NCBI RefSeq assembly: GCF_001623075.1
Contig: NZ_LMCF01000223.1
Coordinates: forward strand, 124,001 to 188,000
Direction: 5' to 3'
From: Pseudovibrio sp. Ad37
GTDB taxonomy: Bacteria > Pseudomonadota > Alphaproteobacteria > Rhizobiales > Stappiaceae
Length of the DNA stretch: 64,000 nt
Shown here: piece by piece, positions 42,863 through 52,539 of the stretch
Layout: each line of letters starts with the position of its first letter
Position numbering within the stretch: the first letter of the stretch is position 1
The notes under the pieces: model-generated
Database searches by the model: none
Seen by the model: only the letters and a program-made list of their open reading frames with translations
Told to the model about the DNA's origin: nothing
Translations under genes and position numbers: made by a program

Positions 42863-42935
42863 GGTTGTGTCCTGTTACGTTTTTAAATCACACAACCAAG
42901 TTCAACAAAGACAAGCTAATGCAGGTTTAAACCAC

Positions 42936-43352
42936 TCACTGTGCTCTCATATAGACGGCTTCGTTGGTAAACGAACCAGCATCCAACAGGTGTACAGTTT
43001 GATAAACCGTGAGCTGAGAACCGTCTTCATTCAGCTCACGCTTGGCAACCATAATGCTTAGGCCGCCGCGCTTTGCTTCAGAAACCAGATCACCATCCGT
43101 GTTTAAAGAGAGAGAAAGCGTATCCGCAAACGGGTTTTGCGGCATAGGTCGATCTTCCCCATCAGGAATGCCTGAGAAGTTGGCCTCAACGGTCTCGCCT
43201 TCGCCTTCAACGGTTTTCATGAAGAAACCGATCTCGCCATTCTTCTCGACAATTTTCAAACTGCCACCCCAAGGCATAGAACCCTGCTCATAGTTTGAGG
43301 CATCAGGATCCAGAATCCAGGTTCCGAGGAAAGGTCTTAAACGTTCATCCAT
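42936..43352 (-). CDS. Hypothetical protein, lipocalin-like beta barrel
   Basis: A 138-residue soluble protein without a signal peptide, beginning MDERLRPFLGTWILDPDAS. FLGTW near the N-terminus followed by alternating beta strands (SLKIVEKNGEIGFFMKTVEG, LSLSLNTDGDLVSEA, LTVYQTVHLLDA) suggests a small ligand-binding barrel. The start at 43352 gives the FLGTW motif near residue 8; an in-frame start at 43379 is possible. The function is unknown. Confidence 0.55.
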   Translation of the reverse strand: MDERLRPFLGTWILDPDASNYEQGSMPWGGSLKIVEKNGEIGFFMKTVEGEGETVEANFSGIPDGEDRPMPQNPFADTLSLSLNTDGDLVSEAKRGGLSIMVAKRELNEDGSQLTVYQTVHLLDAGSFTNEAVYMRAQ

Positions 43353-43569
43353 GCTCTGTCTTTCAGCAATGCTTCTCAAAATTTATCTTGGCTCAGGCTT
43401 ATGCCGCACAGGAGTTTTTCGCGCAACCAAATCACACGGCTAACTCCCGTGATTAACATCCAGTGGCCAAACTGCCAAAAAACCAATCTTAAAGCAGCAG
43501 GCACATCTAACGGAACCTTTGCGCTCTTCGCTGACAATCACAAGCAAAAGAACTCACTCCGGAGGTCTC

Positions 43570-44694
43570 ATGCTCAAGCGCTTTGCCAGCAAACCAATTG
43601 CCTTGTTCAAGATCAGCTTAGCTCTGCTCGGTTTTGTTCTTCAGCCAATAGCCGCAAATGCCTGCACCAGCTTCGTCCTGTCCACCGTCGACAACATCAA
43701 AATGTATGGCCGCACGATGGAGTTCGGCAAGCAGATCCCCACTAAAATTGGGCTCATCCCACGCGGTTACAAGTTCCAATCTCAAATCAATGATGAAGCG
43801 GGCCACAGCTGGACCGGCAAAATTGCTGTGATTGGCGCCAGCATCTTCGACAGCCCCGCCTTGGTTGATGGCATGAACGAATACGGTCTGTCCGGCGGCG
43901 CCCTCTACTTCCCCGGCTCTGCTGCCTACAAAAACCCGTCAGATGATAAAGCGCAACGCACCAAGGAAATCAATCAGGTAGACTTCCTCGTCTGGATGCT
44001 TTCAACCTTCAAAACAGTCGAAGAAATTAAAGTCAATCTGGATCAGGTCTCATTAGTCGGGACCTTCTACGAGAGCATGGATGAAATCCCGCCGCTTCAC
44101 TACACTCTACATGATGCAGCTGGCTTTTCTATTGTCATAGAGCCCATAAACGGCGAATTGAAAGTCTATGACAATCCTTACACCGTGCTCACCAACTCGC
44201 CAGACTTCGAGTGGCATGTCCAGAACATCCGCAACTACCTGTTCCTCTCTCCATTCAACATCGGCTCTACTGAGATCATGGGACAGGAACTAACCCCCTT
44301 CGGTCAGGGTTCTGGCTTGCTTGGAATCCCAGGTGATCCAACTCCACCTTCCCGGTTTATCCGTGCGCTGGGTTTAATCTCCACTATTGACGCCGCTGAA
44401 CTAAACAAGAACCGGCTTGTGACCATGGAGCACGTGCTCAACAACTTCGACATTCCAAAAGGGTTTGTAAGGCCTGCCATTTTGCCAGTCGAGCAGGAAC
44501 AGGAAGCCAACGACTACACCCAGTGGTCGACCATTGCTGACATTGAAAACAGAAAGTATTTCATCAAAACCTACGAGAACCCAACGCTGCATGGCGTAAG
44601 TTTTGAAGACTTCGATGCCTCAGGATCGCAGATACAATACGTGAACTTGCCAAGTCCTAAACCCACTCAGCCACTACTTCCACCCATGCAATAA
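43570..44694 (+). CDS. Secreted linear amide C-N hydrolase (choloylglycine hydrolase family)
   Basis: A 374-residue Ntn-hydrolase. The signal peptide ends ANA and is followed directly by CTSFVLS, so cleavage would expose the catalytic N-terminal cysteine. Family motifs include KMYGRTMEFG and the Asp/Asn region of LVDGMNEYGLSGGALYF. Members cleave bile-salt amides, penicillin V or acyl-homoserine lactones; which of these cannot be told. The start at 43570 has GGAGG 5 bases upstream. It is convergent with leuB, sharing a terminator. Confidence 0.88.
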   Translation: MLKRFASKPIALFKISLALLGFVLQPIAANACTSFVLSTVDNIKMYGRTMEFGKQIPTKIGLIPRGYKFQSQINDEAGHSWTGKIAVIGASIFDSPALVDGMNEYGLSGGALYFPGSAAYKNPSDDKAQRTKEINQVDFLVWMLSTFKTVEEIKVNLDQVSLVGTFYESMDEIPPLHYTLHDAAGFSIVIEPINGELKVYDNPYTVLTNSPDFEWHVQNIRNYLFLSPFNIGSTEIMGQELTPFGQGSGLLGIPGDPTPPSRFIRALGLISTIDAAELNKNRLVTMEHVLNNFDIPKGFVRPAILPVEQEQEANDYTQWSTIADIENRKYFIKTYENPTLHGVSFEDFDASGSQIQYVNLPSPKPTQPLLPPMQ

Positions 44695-44696
44695 AA

Positions 44697-44729
44697 AACA
44701 GGGCTCCCGAACCAACGGAAGCCCTGTTT
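44697..44729. terminator. Bidirectional terminator
   Basis: AAACAGGGCT and AGCCCTGTTT arms with an A-rich 5' flank, between the hydrolase gene and leuB stops. Confidence 0.8.
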
Positions 44730-44756
44730 CAAATTTCTAGACTCTGAACTGCCAGC

Positions 44757-45878
44757 TTATGCTGAAACACCTGCAAGAGCGGTCAGCTCGGCGACAATAG
44801 CATCACCCATCTGTGCGGTGGTGATGGTGGCTTCACCATCCTTCGCGATGTCTTTTGTGCGCAGACCTTTGTCCAGTGCGTTGGAGATTGCTTTTTCAAC
44901 CATGTCGGCCTCTGCAATCTTCTGGAAAGAGTAGCGCAGCGCCATTGCAAAACTTGCGATCATTGCAATTGGATTAGCAGCACCTGTACCGGAAATATCA
45001 GGAGCAGAACCGTGCACTGGCTCATAAAGGGCTTTGCGCTTACCGGTTGCGTCATCAGGCGCACCAAGAGAAGCAGACGGCAGCATACCCAGAGAACCAG
45101 TCAGCATCGCCGCAACATCAGACAGCATGTCACCAAACAGGTTGTCGGTTACAATAACGTCAAACTGCTTTGGCCAACGCACCAGCTGCATGCCGCCAGC
45201 GTCTGCCAGCATGTGGTCCAGCTCAACATCCGCGTAGTTTGCTTTGTGCGTTGCGGTCACAACTTCGTTCCAAAGCACGCCGGACTTCATCACATTGCGC
45301 TTTTCCATGGAACAAACTTTGTTGTCACGGGTGCGCGCAAGATCAAATGCAACGCCAGCAATACGCTCAATTTCATAGCTGTCGTAAACCTGCGTGTCGA
45401 TACCGCGCTTCTGGCCGTTGTCCAGATCGATGATCTCTTTCGGCTCACCGAAGTAAACACCACCGGTCAGTTCGCGAACGATCAGAATGTCCAATCCTTC
45501 AATGACGTCCGGCTTCAAAGAAGACGCGTCAGCCAGCGCCGGATAGCAAATCGCAGGGCGAAGGTTTGCAAACAGGCCAAGGTCTTTACGCAGACGTAGC
45601 AGGCCAGCTTCCGGGCGAACCTCATAAGGCACCTCGTCCCATTTAGGACCGCCAACAGCACCGAAAATAACAGCATCAGCTGCCTGTGCTTTCGCCATAT
45701 CTTCTTCAGAGATGGAAACGCCGTGTGCATCGTAGGCACTGCCGCCAACAAGGCCTTCGTCATACTCGTAAGTATCTTCGCCCTGCTCGTTGAGCCAGGC
45801 GATAACCTTTTTCACCTCCTCCATGATTTCAGGACCAATTCCATCACCAGGAAGAAGCAGGAGCTTGTTGGATGCCAT
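44757..45878 (-). CDS. leuB: 3-isopropylmalate dehydrogenase LeuB
   Basis: A 373-residue cytoplasmic enzyme of leucine biosynthesis that oxidatively decarboxylates 3-isopropylmalate with NAD. It begins [19 protein letters not shown], has [11 protein letters not shown], the catalytic [10 protein letters not shown] region and the metal-binding [20 protein letters not shown], and the NAD loop [20 protein letters not shown]. In related genomes leuB and asd lie near each other; here 5.7 kb of other genes separate them. Confidence 0.96.
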   Translation of the reverse strand: MASNKLLLLPGDGIGPEIMEEVKKVIAWLNEQGEDTYEYDEGLVGGSAYDAHGVSISEEDMAKAQAADAVIFGAVGGPKWDEVPYEVRPEAGLLRLRKDLGLFANLRPAICYPALADASSLKPDVIEGLDILIVRELTGGVYFGEPKEIIDLDNGQKRGIDTQVYDSYEIERIAGVAFDLARTRDNKVCSMEKRNVMKSGVLWNEVVTATHKANYADVELDHMLADAGGMQLVRWPKQFDVIVTDNLFGDMLSDVAAMLTGSLGMLPSASLGAPDDATGKRKALYEPVHGSAPDISGTGAANPIAMIASFAMALRYSFQKIAEADMVEKAISNALDKGLRTKDIAKDGEATITTAQMGDAIVAELTALAGVSA

Positions 45879-46067
45879 GGGTCAATATCCCCGTTTTCTG
45901 CAAATTGAAGTTGACCATTTGTGCCGCCTCGCCTCAGTCATTGCAAGGTTCAATATTTCAACGAAAATGGATGGGTGCTCAACTATTGCGATGCAGACAG
46001 GTTTCTTTAATCCCACCATGTTAGTTTTCTAAAACTGAGAGTGGACAGTTCTAAGGCACTGCAAAAT

Positions 46068-46991
46068 ATGCATAACTTGTTAGTTATAGGTGGATCGGGC
46101 TTTGTGGGTGCATCTCTCATCCCGGCCCTACTTTCGAAGGGATATAATGTAACCCTGCTCAACAGAGGCACACGCCCGGTTCCGGGAACCAAGCAGTTGG
46201 TTGCAGACAGAAACGATCCTTTTGCCATGCAGCAGATCACCGACAAATTCGAAGCGGTAATCGATACAAGCGCTTATACGCGAGAGCAGTCGAGGATTGC
46301 ATTCAACACCTTCGGTATCCATGCCAAAAAGTGGATTCATCTCTCCAGCGCAGCGGTTTACAAAGAAACTAAAGGACACTTACCGAGCGAAAAAGACCCG
46401 ATCGGTGGAGCGTCCGTGTGGGGTGTTTATGGCAGAGATAAATCTGGAGCAGATCACTTCCTGCTGAATCAGGAACACACACCAGCCGTCGCCATCCGCC
46501 CGCCTTATCTGTATGGCCCCAACAATGATATCGACCGAGAGCAATTTGTCTGGGCGCGAGCTTTAACAGAACGCCCGATCATCCTGCCCGGTGATGGCCA
46601 GACCAAACTGCAGTTTTTGCACGAAGAAGATCTCGCCAGCTTCATCCTCTATCTGCTTGCTATGCATGCCATGCCGACTGAGGCCGTCAACCTGGCGGAC
46701 CCGCATATCCTCACCATCGAAAAATGGGTGAAGATGCTCTGCGATATTGCAGAGGTCGAACCAGAAGTTCTCTACGGCAATGACATGGCGCCCAGCATCC
46801 CAGCCCGTGAGTATTTCCCCTTCCGCGATTACGATTGCGCACTCGATGTGACCAGATACCTGGAAAACTTCGATTGGCAACCGCATTACAAACTACGTGA
46901 TGGCTTCACCCACACCTTCAAAAGCCACAGCAAAGAGGAGCTCGCCAAAAGCTCCCCTCCGACTTTCGCTGAAAAGGCGATTGAGTCCTAA
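46068..46991 (+). CDS. NAD-dependent epimerase/dehydratase family protein
   Basis: A 307-residue extended SDR protein. The nucleotide motif is LLVIGGSGFVGASLIPAL. The family YxxxK region appears as WGVYGRDKSGADHF, and IRPPYLYGPNNDIDREQF follows. It resembles plastid-type mRNA-binding/epimerase SDRs (CSP41-like atypical group) more than classic UDP-glucose epimerases. The start at 46068 gives the usual short N-terminus; a GTG at 46041 is the alternative. The substrate is unknown. Confidence 0.83.
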   Translation: MHNLLVIGGSGFVGASLIPALLSKGYNVTLLNRGTRPVPGTKQLVADRNDPFAMQQITDKFEAVIDTSAYTREQSRIAFNTFGIHAKKWIHLSSAAVYKETKGHLPSEKDPIGGASVWGVYGRDKSGADHFLLNQEHTPAVAIRPPYLYGPNNDIDREQFVWARALTERPIILPGDGQTKLQFLHEEDLASFILYLLAMHAMPTEAVNLADPHILTIEKWVKMLCDIAEVEPEVLYGNDMAPSIPAREYFPFRDYDCALDVTRYLENFDWQPHYKLRDGFTHTFKSHSKEELAKSSPPTFAEKAIES

Positions 46992-47003
46992 GCAAAAGAG
47001 CGG

Positions 47004-47399
47004 CTACTGGTATCGCCCGTGCCGCTCCAACATCTCGATTCGATATCCATCGGGATCAGTCACAAAGAAGAACCGTGCCAGCAACTTGCCTTCCACGAAG
47101 AACTCTTTGATGTCCTCCGGAGCAAGCCCTTCCTCCTGAAAACGCTTATGTTCTGCAGCCAGCCCATCCACACAGAACGCGATGTGCCCGTATCCGTCAC
47201 CTAATGAGTATGGCTCGCTGCGGTCTTTGTTGATTGTAAGCTCAACCTCAAAGTCATTCTCCGCATTGCGCAGATAAACCAGCGTAAAGCTGTCAAAATC
47301 CAGCCGCTCGGCAACTTCCAGACCAAACGCCCTACGATAAAACGCAAGCGAACGCTCTTCATCCAAAACCCGGATCATCATGTGAATTGCTTTTGCCAT
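47004..47399 (-). CDS. VOC family protein (lactoylglutathione lyase-like)
   Basis: A 131-residue glyoxalase-fold protein. MIRVLDEERSLAFYRRAFGL is the family N-terminus; GYGHIAFCVDGLAAEHKRF and FVTDPDGYRIEMLERH carry the second-half metal ligands His and Glu. It may act on methylglyoxal-glutathione adducts or a related substrate. The start at 47399 follows GAGAGG on the minus strand. It is convergent with the epimerase-like gene. Confidence 0.87.
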   Translation of the reverse strand: MAKAIHMMIRVLDEERSLAFYRRAFGLEVAERLDFDSFTLVYLRNAENDFEVELTINKDRSEPYSLGDGYGHIAFCVDGLAAEHKRFQEEGLAPEDIKEFFVEGKLLARFFFVTDPDGYRIEMLERHGRYQ

Positions 47400-47704
47400 G
47401 GAAGGACCTCTCAGCAGAATTAACTGCAAGAGGAGTAGGTCGCGCAAGCTACCCTCGTCAACCGCAACACGACACAAATTCAAACTGCCATATACCAGTT
47501 CACAAATCTTGCTCAATTGAGCGCATCCACTTGCAGTAAAAATGCACTCCACCTATGATCGCGGTGTGGTTCGGACACCCGCCGCTCGCAAGCATACCGC
47601 TCTGGTGAAGCTCCATATTTTCTGCATCAAACCGCATAATTTCAGCGGTTTACTGGCAACGCGAGCTCCAGCATTTTCCCGCTTCTGAACTGAAAGCAGT
47701 TTTG

Positions 47705-49084
47705 ATGTCTGACGTTTTTTCTTCCAAACCGGACAATATTTTTCTGTCCGGCTCCATACCTATTCTCTTTGCAAAAACCGCAATCCCCCTCAGCCTTGTC
47801 ATGATGGTCAACGGCTTGCACACGGTCGTCGACGCCTATTTTCTGGGAACCTATGTGGGTACACAGGCCCTGACTGGCGTCACACTCATGTTCCCTCTCT
47901 TCATGATCTTGGTTTCCCTGTTCACGCTCGTGTCCAACGGTTTCGCCAGCATCTACGCAAGGGCCTTTGGCGCTAACAACCACCGCATCGCAAAGAAGAT
48001 CATCGACAGCGCAATCGCCCTCGCATTGATCGTCTGCGGCAGCCTTATCGTGAGTTTTCTGGTCGCAGGATTTCAGTTAGCTCTGTTCCTGACCAACGGC
48101 TCTGACGAACTAGCCCGTATTGGCTATCAATACATGGCGATCCTCATTCTAGGTTCACCGTTGGGGTTCGTCCTATCCATCAACATCGACAGGCTCCGTT
48201 GTGAGGGATTACTGCCTCTCATTACAGTCATCACCCTGAGTTCTGCATTCCTGAATATCTTCTTTGATTGGCTCTATGTGGTTCAATTCGGCTGGGGCGT
48301 GGCCGGCTCTGCTTATGGAACATTGACTGCACAGTTGATTTCATTAGTTGCACTAGTAGTCTACTACACATCCAAACGCGGGGAACTTTCCTTCCTGAAC
48401 TGGCGACCAGTGAGCTTCCAATGGAAGTCCCTCATCGCTCTTGGTGTCCCCCAAAGCCTTGGCTATACGGGTGTTTCTCTGGCTGCAGCCGTCACGCTGT
48501 TTGCAATTCAGCTTTGGGCCGGAAGCAACTATGAAGTCACCGCTGGAGCCTATGGCATCATCACCAGAATGATGACCTTCACGTTCCTGCCTCTGCTGGG
48601 TCTCAGCATGGCGCTGCAATCCATTTCAGGAAACAACTACGGCGCCCAAAAGCACGACAGAACTGCACAAACCCTGAAAATCGCGATCATAATCTCGCTC
48701 ATCTATTGCGGTGGAGTTCAGGCAATCTACTTCCTGTTCAGCTCCCAACTGGGCGCGATCTTTGTCGATGATGCAGCCACAATTGCAGACGTCGAACGCA
48801 TCATCCCAATCGTGTCTATGATGTTCTTCCTGTCTGGTCCGTTGATGATGGTAGGCACATTCTTTCAGGCAATCGGTGACGCTGCCCGCGCAGGCATTCT
48901 GATGCTGGCCAAAACCTACCTGTTCGCAGTCCCGCTTACTCTCATCCTGCCTTATGCAATGGGAGAAGCCGGTATTTGGTACGCCAGTGTGTTCTCCGAG
49001 GTTCTGCTACTGGGGCTCACCTTTGTCATCGTGTTTGCCCACAAACGAGCCGCCGCTCCGGCTACAGTTCTCGCGAATACATAA
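47705..49084 (+). CDS. MATE family efflux transporter
   Basis: A 459-residue inner-membrane antiporter with twelve predicted helices. The duplicated MATE halves are visible: IPLSLVMMVNGLHTVVDAYFLG in the first (written here in part as LVMMVNGLHTVVDAYFLG) and LGVPQSLGYTGVSLAAAV in the second. FANAYARAFG-type and PLLGLSMALQSISGNNYGA segments are typical. It exports drugs or other cationic compounds using Na+ or H+. The ATG at 47705 is chosen over a TTG one codon earlier. Confidence 0.9.
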   Translation: MSDVFSSKPDNIFLSGSIPILFAKTAIPLSLVMMVNGLHTVVDAYFLGTYVGTQALTGVTLMFPLFMILVSLFTLVSNGFASIYARAFGANNHRIAKKIIDSAIALALIVCGSLIVSFLVAGFQLALFLTNGSDELARIGYQYMAILILGSPLGFVLSINIDRLRCEGLLPLITVITLSSAFLNIFFDWLYVVQFGWGVAGSAYGTLTAQLISLVALVVYYTSKRGELSFLNWRPVSFQWKSLIALGVPQSLGYTGVSLAAAVTLFAIQLWAGSNYEVTAGAYGIITRMMTFTFLPLLGLSMALQSISGNNYGAQKHDRTAQTLKIAIIISLIYCGGVQAIYFLFSSQLGAIFVDDAATIADVERIIPIVSMMFFLSGPLMMVGTFFQAIGDAARAGILMLAKTYLFAVPLTLILPYAMGEAGIWYASVFSEVLLLGLTFVIVFAHKRAAAPATVLANT

Positions 49085-49092
49085 CCAACCAG

Positions 49093-49122
49093 CCCTCGCA
49101 TACGCATCAAAGTATGCGAGGG
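49093..49122 (+). terminator. Hairpin after the MATE gene (probable terminator)
   Basis: CCCTCGCATAC (49093-49103) pairs perfectly with GTATGCGAGGG (49112-49122). No T run follows, so termination would depend on the stem alone. Confidence 0.55.
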
Positions 49123-49195
49123 GCACAAGTTTGTCGGCAACCTGTACCAAACAAGACAGCAGTCTCTCCTCACCCTCGCTAAACCTAGCCTTACA

Positions 49196-49246
49196 GATGC
49201 TGTTCCTTGCAGCAGACAAACCGTCTTCACTGCAAGGAACAGCATC
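49196..49246. repeat. Perfect 17-bp inverted repeat upstream of the secretion chaperone gene
   Basis: GATGCTGTTCCTTGCAG (49196-49212) and CTGCAAGGAACAGCATC (49230-49246) are perfect reverse complements with a 17-base spacer. The repeat ends 39 bases before the chaperone ATG. It could be a regulator-binding site or an mRNA leader hairpin. Confidence 0.85.
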
Positions 49247-49285
49247 AACGACATACAAGTCCTATGGTGAGGCGCGCGAGACTGC

Positions 49286-49765
49286 ATGACTGATTTGGTA
49301 AACGCACTGCTGATCGAACTCGGCAACAGAATTGGCTTTGACAACTTCTCTTTGAACGAAGATGGTCAGATTTTCCTTGGTCTTGATCAGGACCTCGCCA
49401 TGAGCATCGTCTGGCGAGGCGAAAGCCAAACCCTGCTTTTCAACACAGTTATCAGCAAACGCGATACCAACAGTCCGCAAGTCCTTGAAGCTCTGATGCA
49501 GGCCAATTGCGTGTTTGCCGACAGCCATGCCATGGCGTTCAACATCAGCCCAAAAGCAAGTTGCATAAATCTCTCCATGGTGGTGACAATCTCCGACAGA
49601 TCCTCCTTTGCCCTCCACAACAAGCTGGACATGTTCATCCGCACAGCTGCCTCCTGGCACGAGCGCCTCAAGAACCCGGAAGGCCTCAGCCCAAATTGGG
49701 ATAACCCAAACCACACCAACCCTTGTCAGGCCGATAATTTTGCAGATTTTGGAGCAAGAGTATGA
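49286..49765 (+). CDS. CesT-like type III secretion chaperone
   Basis: A 159-residue protein with the layout of class I type III secretion chaperones: helix (LVNALLIELGNRIGF), three beta strands around the dimerisation region (QIFLGLDQDLAMSIVW, LLFNTVISKR), a helix (QVLEALMQANCVF) and further strands (NLSMVVTIS). The C-terminal helix is LDMFIRTAASWHERL. Such chaperones bind the N-terminal region of a cognate effector. The ATGA overlap with the next, much larger gene fits a chaperone/effector pair. The family call rests on fold pattern and context; an unrelated small protein is possible. Confidence 0.7.
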   Translation: MTDLVNALLIELGNRIGFDNFSLNEDGQIFLGLDQDLAMSIVWRGESQTLLFNTVISKRDTNSPQVLEALMQANCVFADSHAMAFNISPKASCINLSMVVTISDRSSFALHNKLDMFIRTAASWHERLKNPEGLSPNWDNPNHTNPCQADNFADFGARV

Positions 49766-51582
49766 GCACCATTGAACTCTCCAGTTTTGTAACTGCAGCC
49801 CAATTCGACAACGGTCTGGACAAACTGCACACCACGCAAGAAGCCGTTACACAACGCACCTCTCATACATCGGTTGGCGGAAAAGTACTCTCCTGGGCCA
49901 AGCTCCATATCACTGGAGATGGCCAGAAATCTGCAGATCAGACCCGTTTTCAGGAAGCATTGAAAACAGAATTCGGCAAAGACGTCGGTGAAGCCGCTTA
50001 CAAGGCTTTCGCACCAGGTGATGGGAAAGCCCACAGCCTGACCAATGCACAAGTACTGAGCTCGGTTGAGTTGGCACTCACAACTCAGGAAAATAAAGCC
50101 GAAGAGCTCAATGTAACTACACAAGCGGCTATCCTCTCAAGCGTCGCCAAAACGCATGGTGCAGAGGTAGCAGCCAATGTCACCAAATTGCTGGAAGGCT
50201 CCAGTGAGTTTACAAAGGCTGGCGAAAATCCTGAGCAAATAAAAGCAATTGTCTCACAGATTGCAGAGGATGTTGCGAAGAATCTGGCAGCAGAAACCGA
50301 CGCAAACATTGCAACCCATATTGAAAAACTGGGTGATAGGGAGCATCTGAAAGCTGCTGCATCAACTGCGGACTTCCAAATCAACTGGGATAATGTCTCC
50401 TCCGAGCAGATCACAAAACTGCAGGAAAATGTGCAAGGCAAACTGGAAAACCAATCCAGACCAAGCAACTCCAACCAATCCATTCGCAGCAGTTTGAAGG
50501 ATGAACAGGTACAACAAGCAGTAGGCAATCAGCTACGAGCCATCGCAGCACTGCAATCAGCAAGCGCAGGAGATACTTTGCTTGAAAGCATCTTTTCAGA
50601 GTTGGGCCTGCCCGCAGAGAAGATAAGCGCAGGGGCATTCGGTGAAATCGCAACCGTATTGAACGGCGTCTTCAACACGGTTTCCGGTCCTGAAGGCACG
50701 AACGACATTACTGATCAGATCGAAGGTATTCTCCAAAAAAGCATCATCAACAGCGCTGTTCAGGACGTGTTGAAATCGACACTGAGAGAAGCAGCCCAAA
50801 CAGATGAGTTCAGCTCGCAAATTGCCCCGTTTGTGCCTGAAGGAACCCCAAAAGAAATAAGGGCCGCACAGAAATGGTTGCCTGATTTGGCTGCCAAGGA
50901 AATCGTGCGTTCTATAAAAGACGGCAATGACTTTCAGGAACAAGGCGGCATCGTCAACGCAGCAAAGGCTGAGCTTGGCAAGCAGATAGAAACAGCTCAA
51001 ACCGCCAATGAAATCATCAAAGGCTTTGTAGAACACCTGACCGCTGATGAAATCAATGCAGAGCTGCTGACCGAGTTCATAGCAAAGCACTCCAACAATG
51101 CGGATGGCTTGGGTGGTGACGACAACAAGTTCGCCGCAGAGCGTCACTTCACGAAGATTTTCAAAGAGCACCCGGAGATCCAGCAACAGCTGAACAACGC
51201 TTTCCGCTCCGAGAAGCTCAAGGAAAAATCGCAAGTTGTGAGTGAGGCTATCGAGCTCATTTCAACAAATGTCGAAGAACAGCTGGTCAATCGTCTTCAG
51301 CAGGCTGGGAAACATCCGACAGAAGCTTATGCAACCGCTTCAGTGATCTCATCCACACTGAAAGGCCCATTCGTTCAGTTGTTTGCACCCTTACTGGACT
51401 CGCTAGATTCCCCTGATGAAAACACAATCTCAGAAGGTGAATTCTTGGAACAAAAGCAGGCAGTAACAGATGTCTTTTTCTTCCCGAGTGATCCGTCGGA
51501 AAACGCAACTGGAATTGCAAACGGTCTCGTAAAGGGCTTCCATGATCTCTTTGCAAGACACGACTTGCAGCTCAGCTTCTAA
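49762..51582 (+). CDS. Candidate type III secreted effector (606 aa, cysteine-free)
   Basis: A 606-residue soluble, almost wholly helical protein of unknown function. The N-terminus is Ser/Thr-rich and lacks a Sec signal (MSTIELSSFVTAAQFDNGLD). No cysteine occurs and only three Trp. Residues 35-85 (GGKVLSWAKLHITGDGQKS followed by QTRFQEALKTEFG) may be the chaperone-binding part. Polar Gln/Asn/Ser/Glu-rich composition and helices continue to the end (GLVKGFHDLFARHDLQLSF). Overlap with the CesT-like gene by four bases supports an effector role. No enzymatic motif is recognised, and no secretion apparatus gene is in the window. Confidence 0.6.
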   Translation: MSTIELSSFVTAAQFDNGLDKLHTTQEAVTQRTSHTSVGGKVLSWAKLHITGDGQKSADQTRFQEALKTEFGKDVGEAAYKAFAPGDGKAHSLTNAQVLSSVELALTTQENKAEELNVTTQAAILSSVAKTHGAEVAANVTKLLEGSSEFTKAGENPEQIKAIVSQIAEDVAKNLAAETDANIATHIEKLGDREHLKAAASTADFQINWDNVSSEQITKLQENVQGKLENQSRPSNSNQSIRSSLKDEQVQQAVGNQLRAIAALQSASAGDTLLESIFSELGLPAEKISAGAFGEIATVLNGVFNTVSGPEGTNDITDQIEGILQKSIINSAVQDVLKSTLREAAQTDEFSSQIAPFVPEGTPKEIRAAQKWLPDLAAKEIVRSIKDGNDFQEQGGIVNAAKAELGKQIETAQTANEIIKGFVEHLTADEINAELLTEFIAKHSNNADGLGGDDNKFAAERHFTKIFKEHPEIQQQLNNAFRSEKLKEKSQVVSEAIELISTNVEEQLVNRLQQAGKHPTEAYATASVISSTLKGPFVQLFAPLLDSLDSPDENTISEGEFLEQKQAVTDVFFFPSDPSENATGIANGLVKGFHDLFARHDLQLSF

Positions 51583-51593
51583 TAAAGCAAAGC

Positions 51594-51621
51594 GTGCCAG
51601 CAGCAATTCGACTGCTGGCAC
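51594..51621. terminator. Hairpin between effector gene and EamA gene
   Basis: GTGCCAGCAG (51594-51603) pairs with CTGCTGGCAC (51612-51621), ten perfect pairs, between convergent genes. No strong T run. Confidence 0.65.
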
Positions 51622-51629
51622 CAACTCTC

Positions 51630-52535
51630 TTACAACAAAATCACAGCAGTTCCGCCAAGCGAGAGCAGTGCACCACCCCAAGCCAGCGGGCGGGGCATGT
51701 TTCCCGTTCGCATCCAGAGCAACGGCAGAATAAAGACAGGCGACAGCGAGCCAAGAATGCTGGCAACGGCTGCATCATAATGAGCATAGGCATAGAGCAG
51801 CAGCGAGACAGATATGCCATATCCAATGAAACCGGGCAGCACGACGCGGAACAACAGCATCCAGCTCATCTCTGTTGAAGCCTGAACCGCCGAGACAGGC
51901 ATCAATCCAACCAGGGCCACAATAAACGCAGCGCCGGTAACCCGCACCGCTGATGCTGCCAAAGGCTCGGTCCCTGCAACAAGCAACGGCTTAAGAACAA
52001 GCATTCCAATCCCTTGCGAAGCAGCTGCAACAAGCGCCAGCAACACAATCACAACCAACCCGCCACTGCGACGAGTAGCTTCAGTTTCTTGATCAGAACT
52101 TCCAAACAAAATTGCCAAGCAAATGCCGAACAGAGCGATTGAGATACCAACAATTTCGGTAAAGCTCAGCTCCTCACCAAGAAACGCGAAGGCAAGGACA
52201 GCAACGATTGGAGTTTTGAGCGAAAGCAGCAGCTCCGTTTGTCGCGGCCCGGCTCGGCGCAAACACGCCATCAAAGCTAGGTTTCCAATAATCACGCTGA
52301 CAACAACACTCACCACAAAGGCAGGCCACTGGCTCCAATCAACAGTATGCCAATACCCCAACACAGAGCAAAGCAAACACAGGATCGCCCCGGATGTAAG
52401 CAACTGAATGCGCGTAAACTCAAAAACCCCAACACGTTGTAGCGGTCGGTGGGCCAACATTGATCCACACGCCCACCCTAAGGAAGCCGCCAGGGCAGAC
52501 GACACCGCAAAAACAACCATAGCAAAACTCTCCAA
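51630..52535 (-). CDS. EamA/DMT family transporter
   Basis: A 301-residue inner-membrane protein with ten predicted helices in two EamA repeats. The first half ends near residue 145 (LGEELSFTEIVGISIALFGI) and the second near the C-terminus (PRPLAWGGALLSLGGTAVIL). Members export or import amino acids and metabolites; the substrate is unknown. It is divergent from an HxlR-type regulator with two inverted repeats in the 67-base gap, so the regulator probably controls it. Confidence 0.87.
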   Translation of the reverse strand: MESFAMVVFAVSSALAASLGWACGSMLAHRPLQRVGVFEFTRIQLLTSGAILCLLCSVLGYWHTVDWSQWPAFVVSVVVSVIIGNLALMACLRRAGPRQTELLLSLKTPIVAVLAFAFLGEELSFTEIVGISIALFGICLAILFGSSDQETEATRRSGGLVVIVLLALVAAASQGIGMLVLKPLLVAGTEPLAASAVRVTGAAFIVALVGLMPVSAVQASTEMSWMLLFRVVLPGFIGYGISVSLLLYAYAHYDAAVASILGSLSPVFILPLLWMRTGNMPRPLAWGGALLSLGGTAVILL

Positions 52536-52539
52536 ACGT

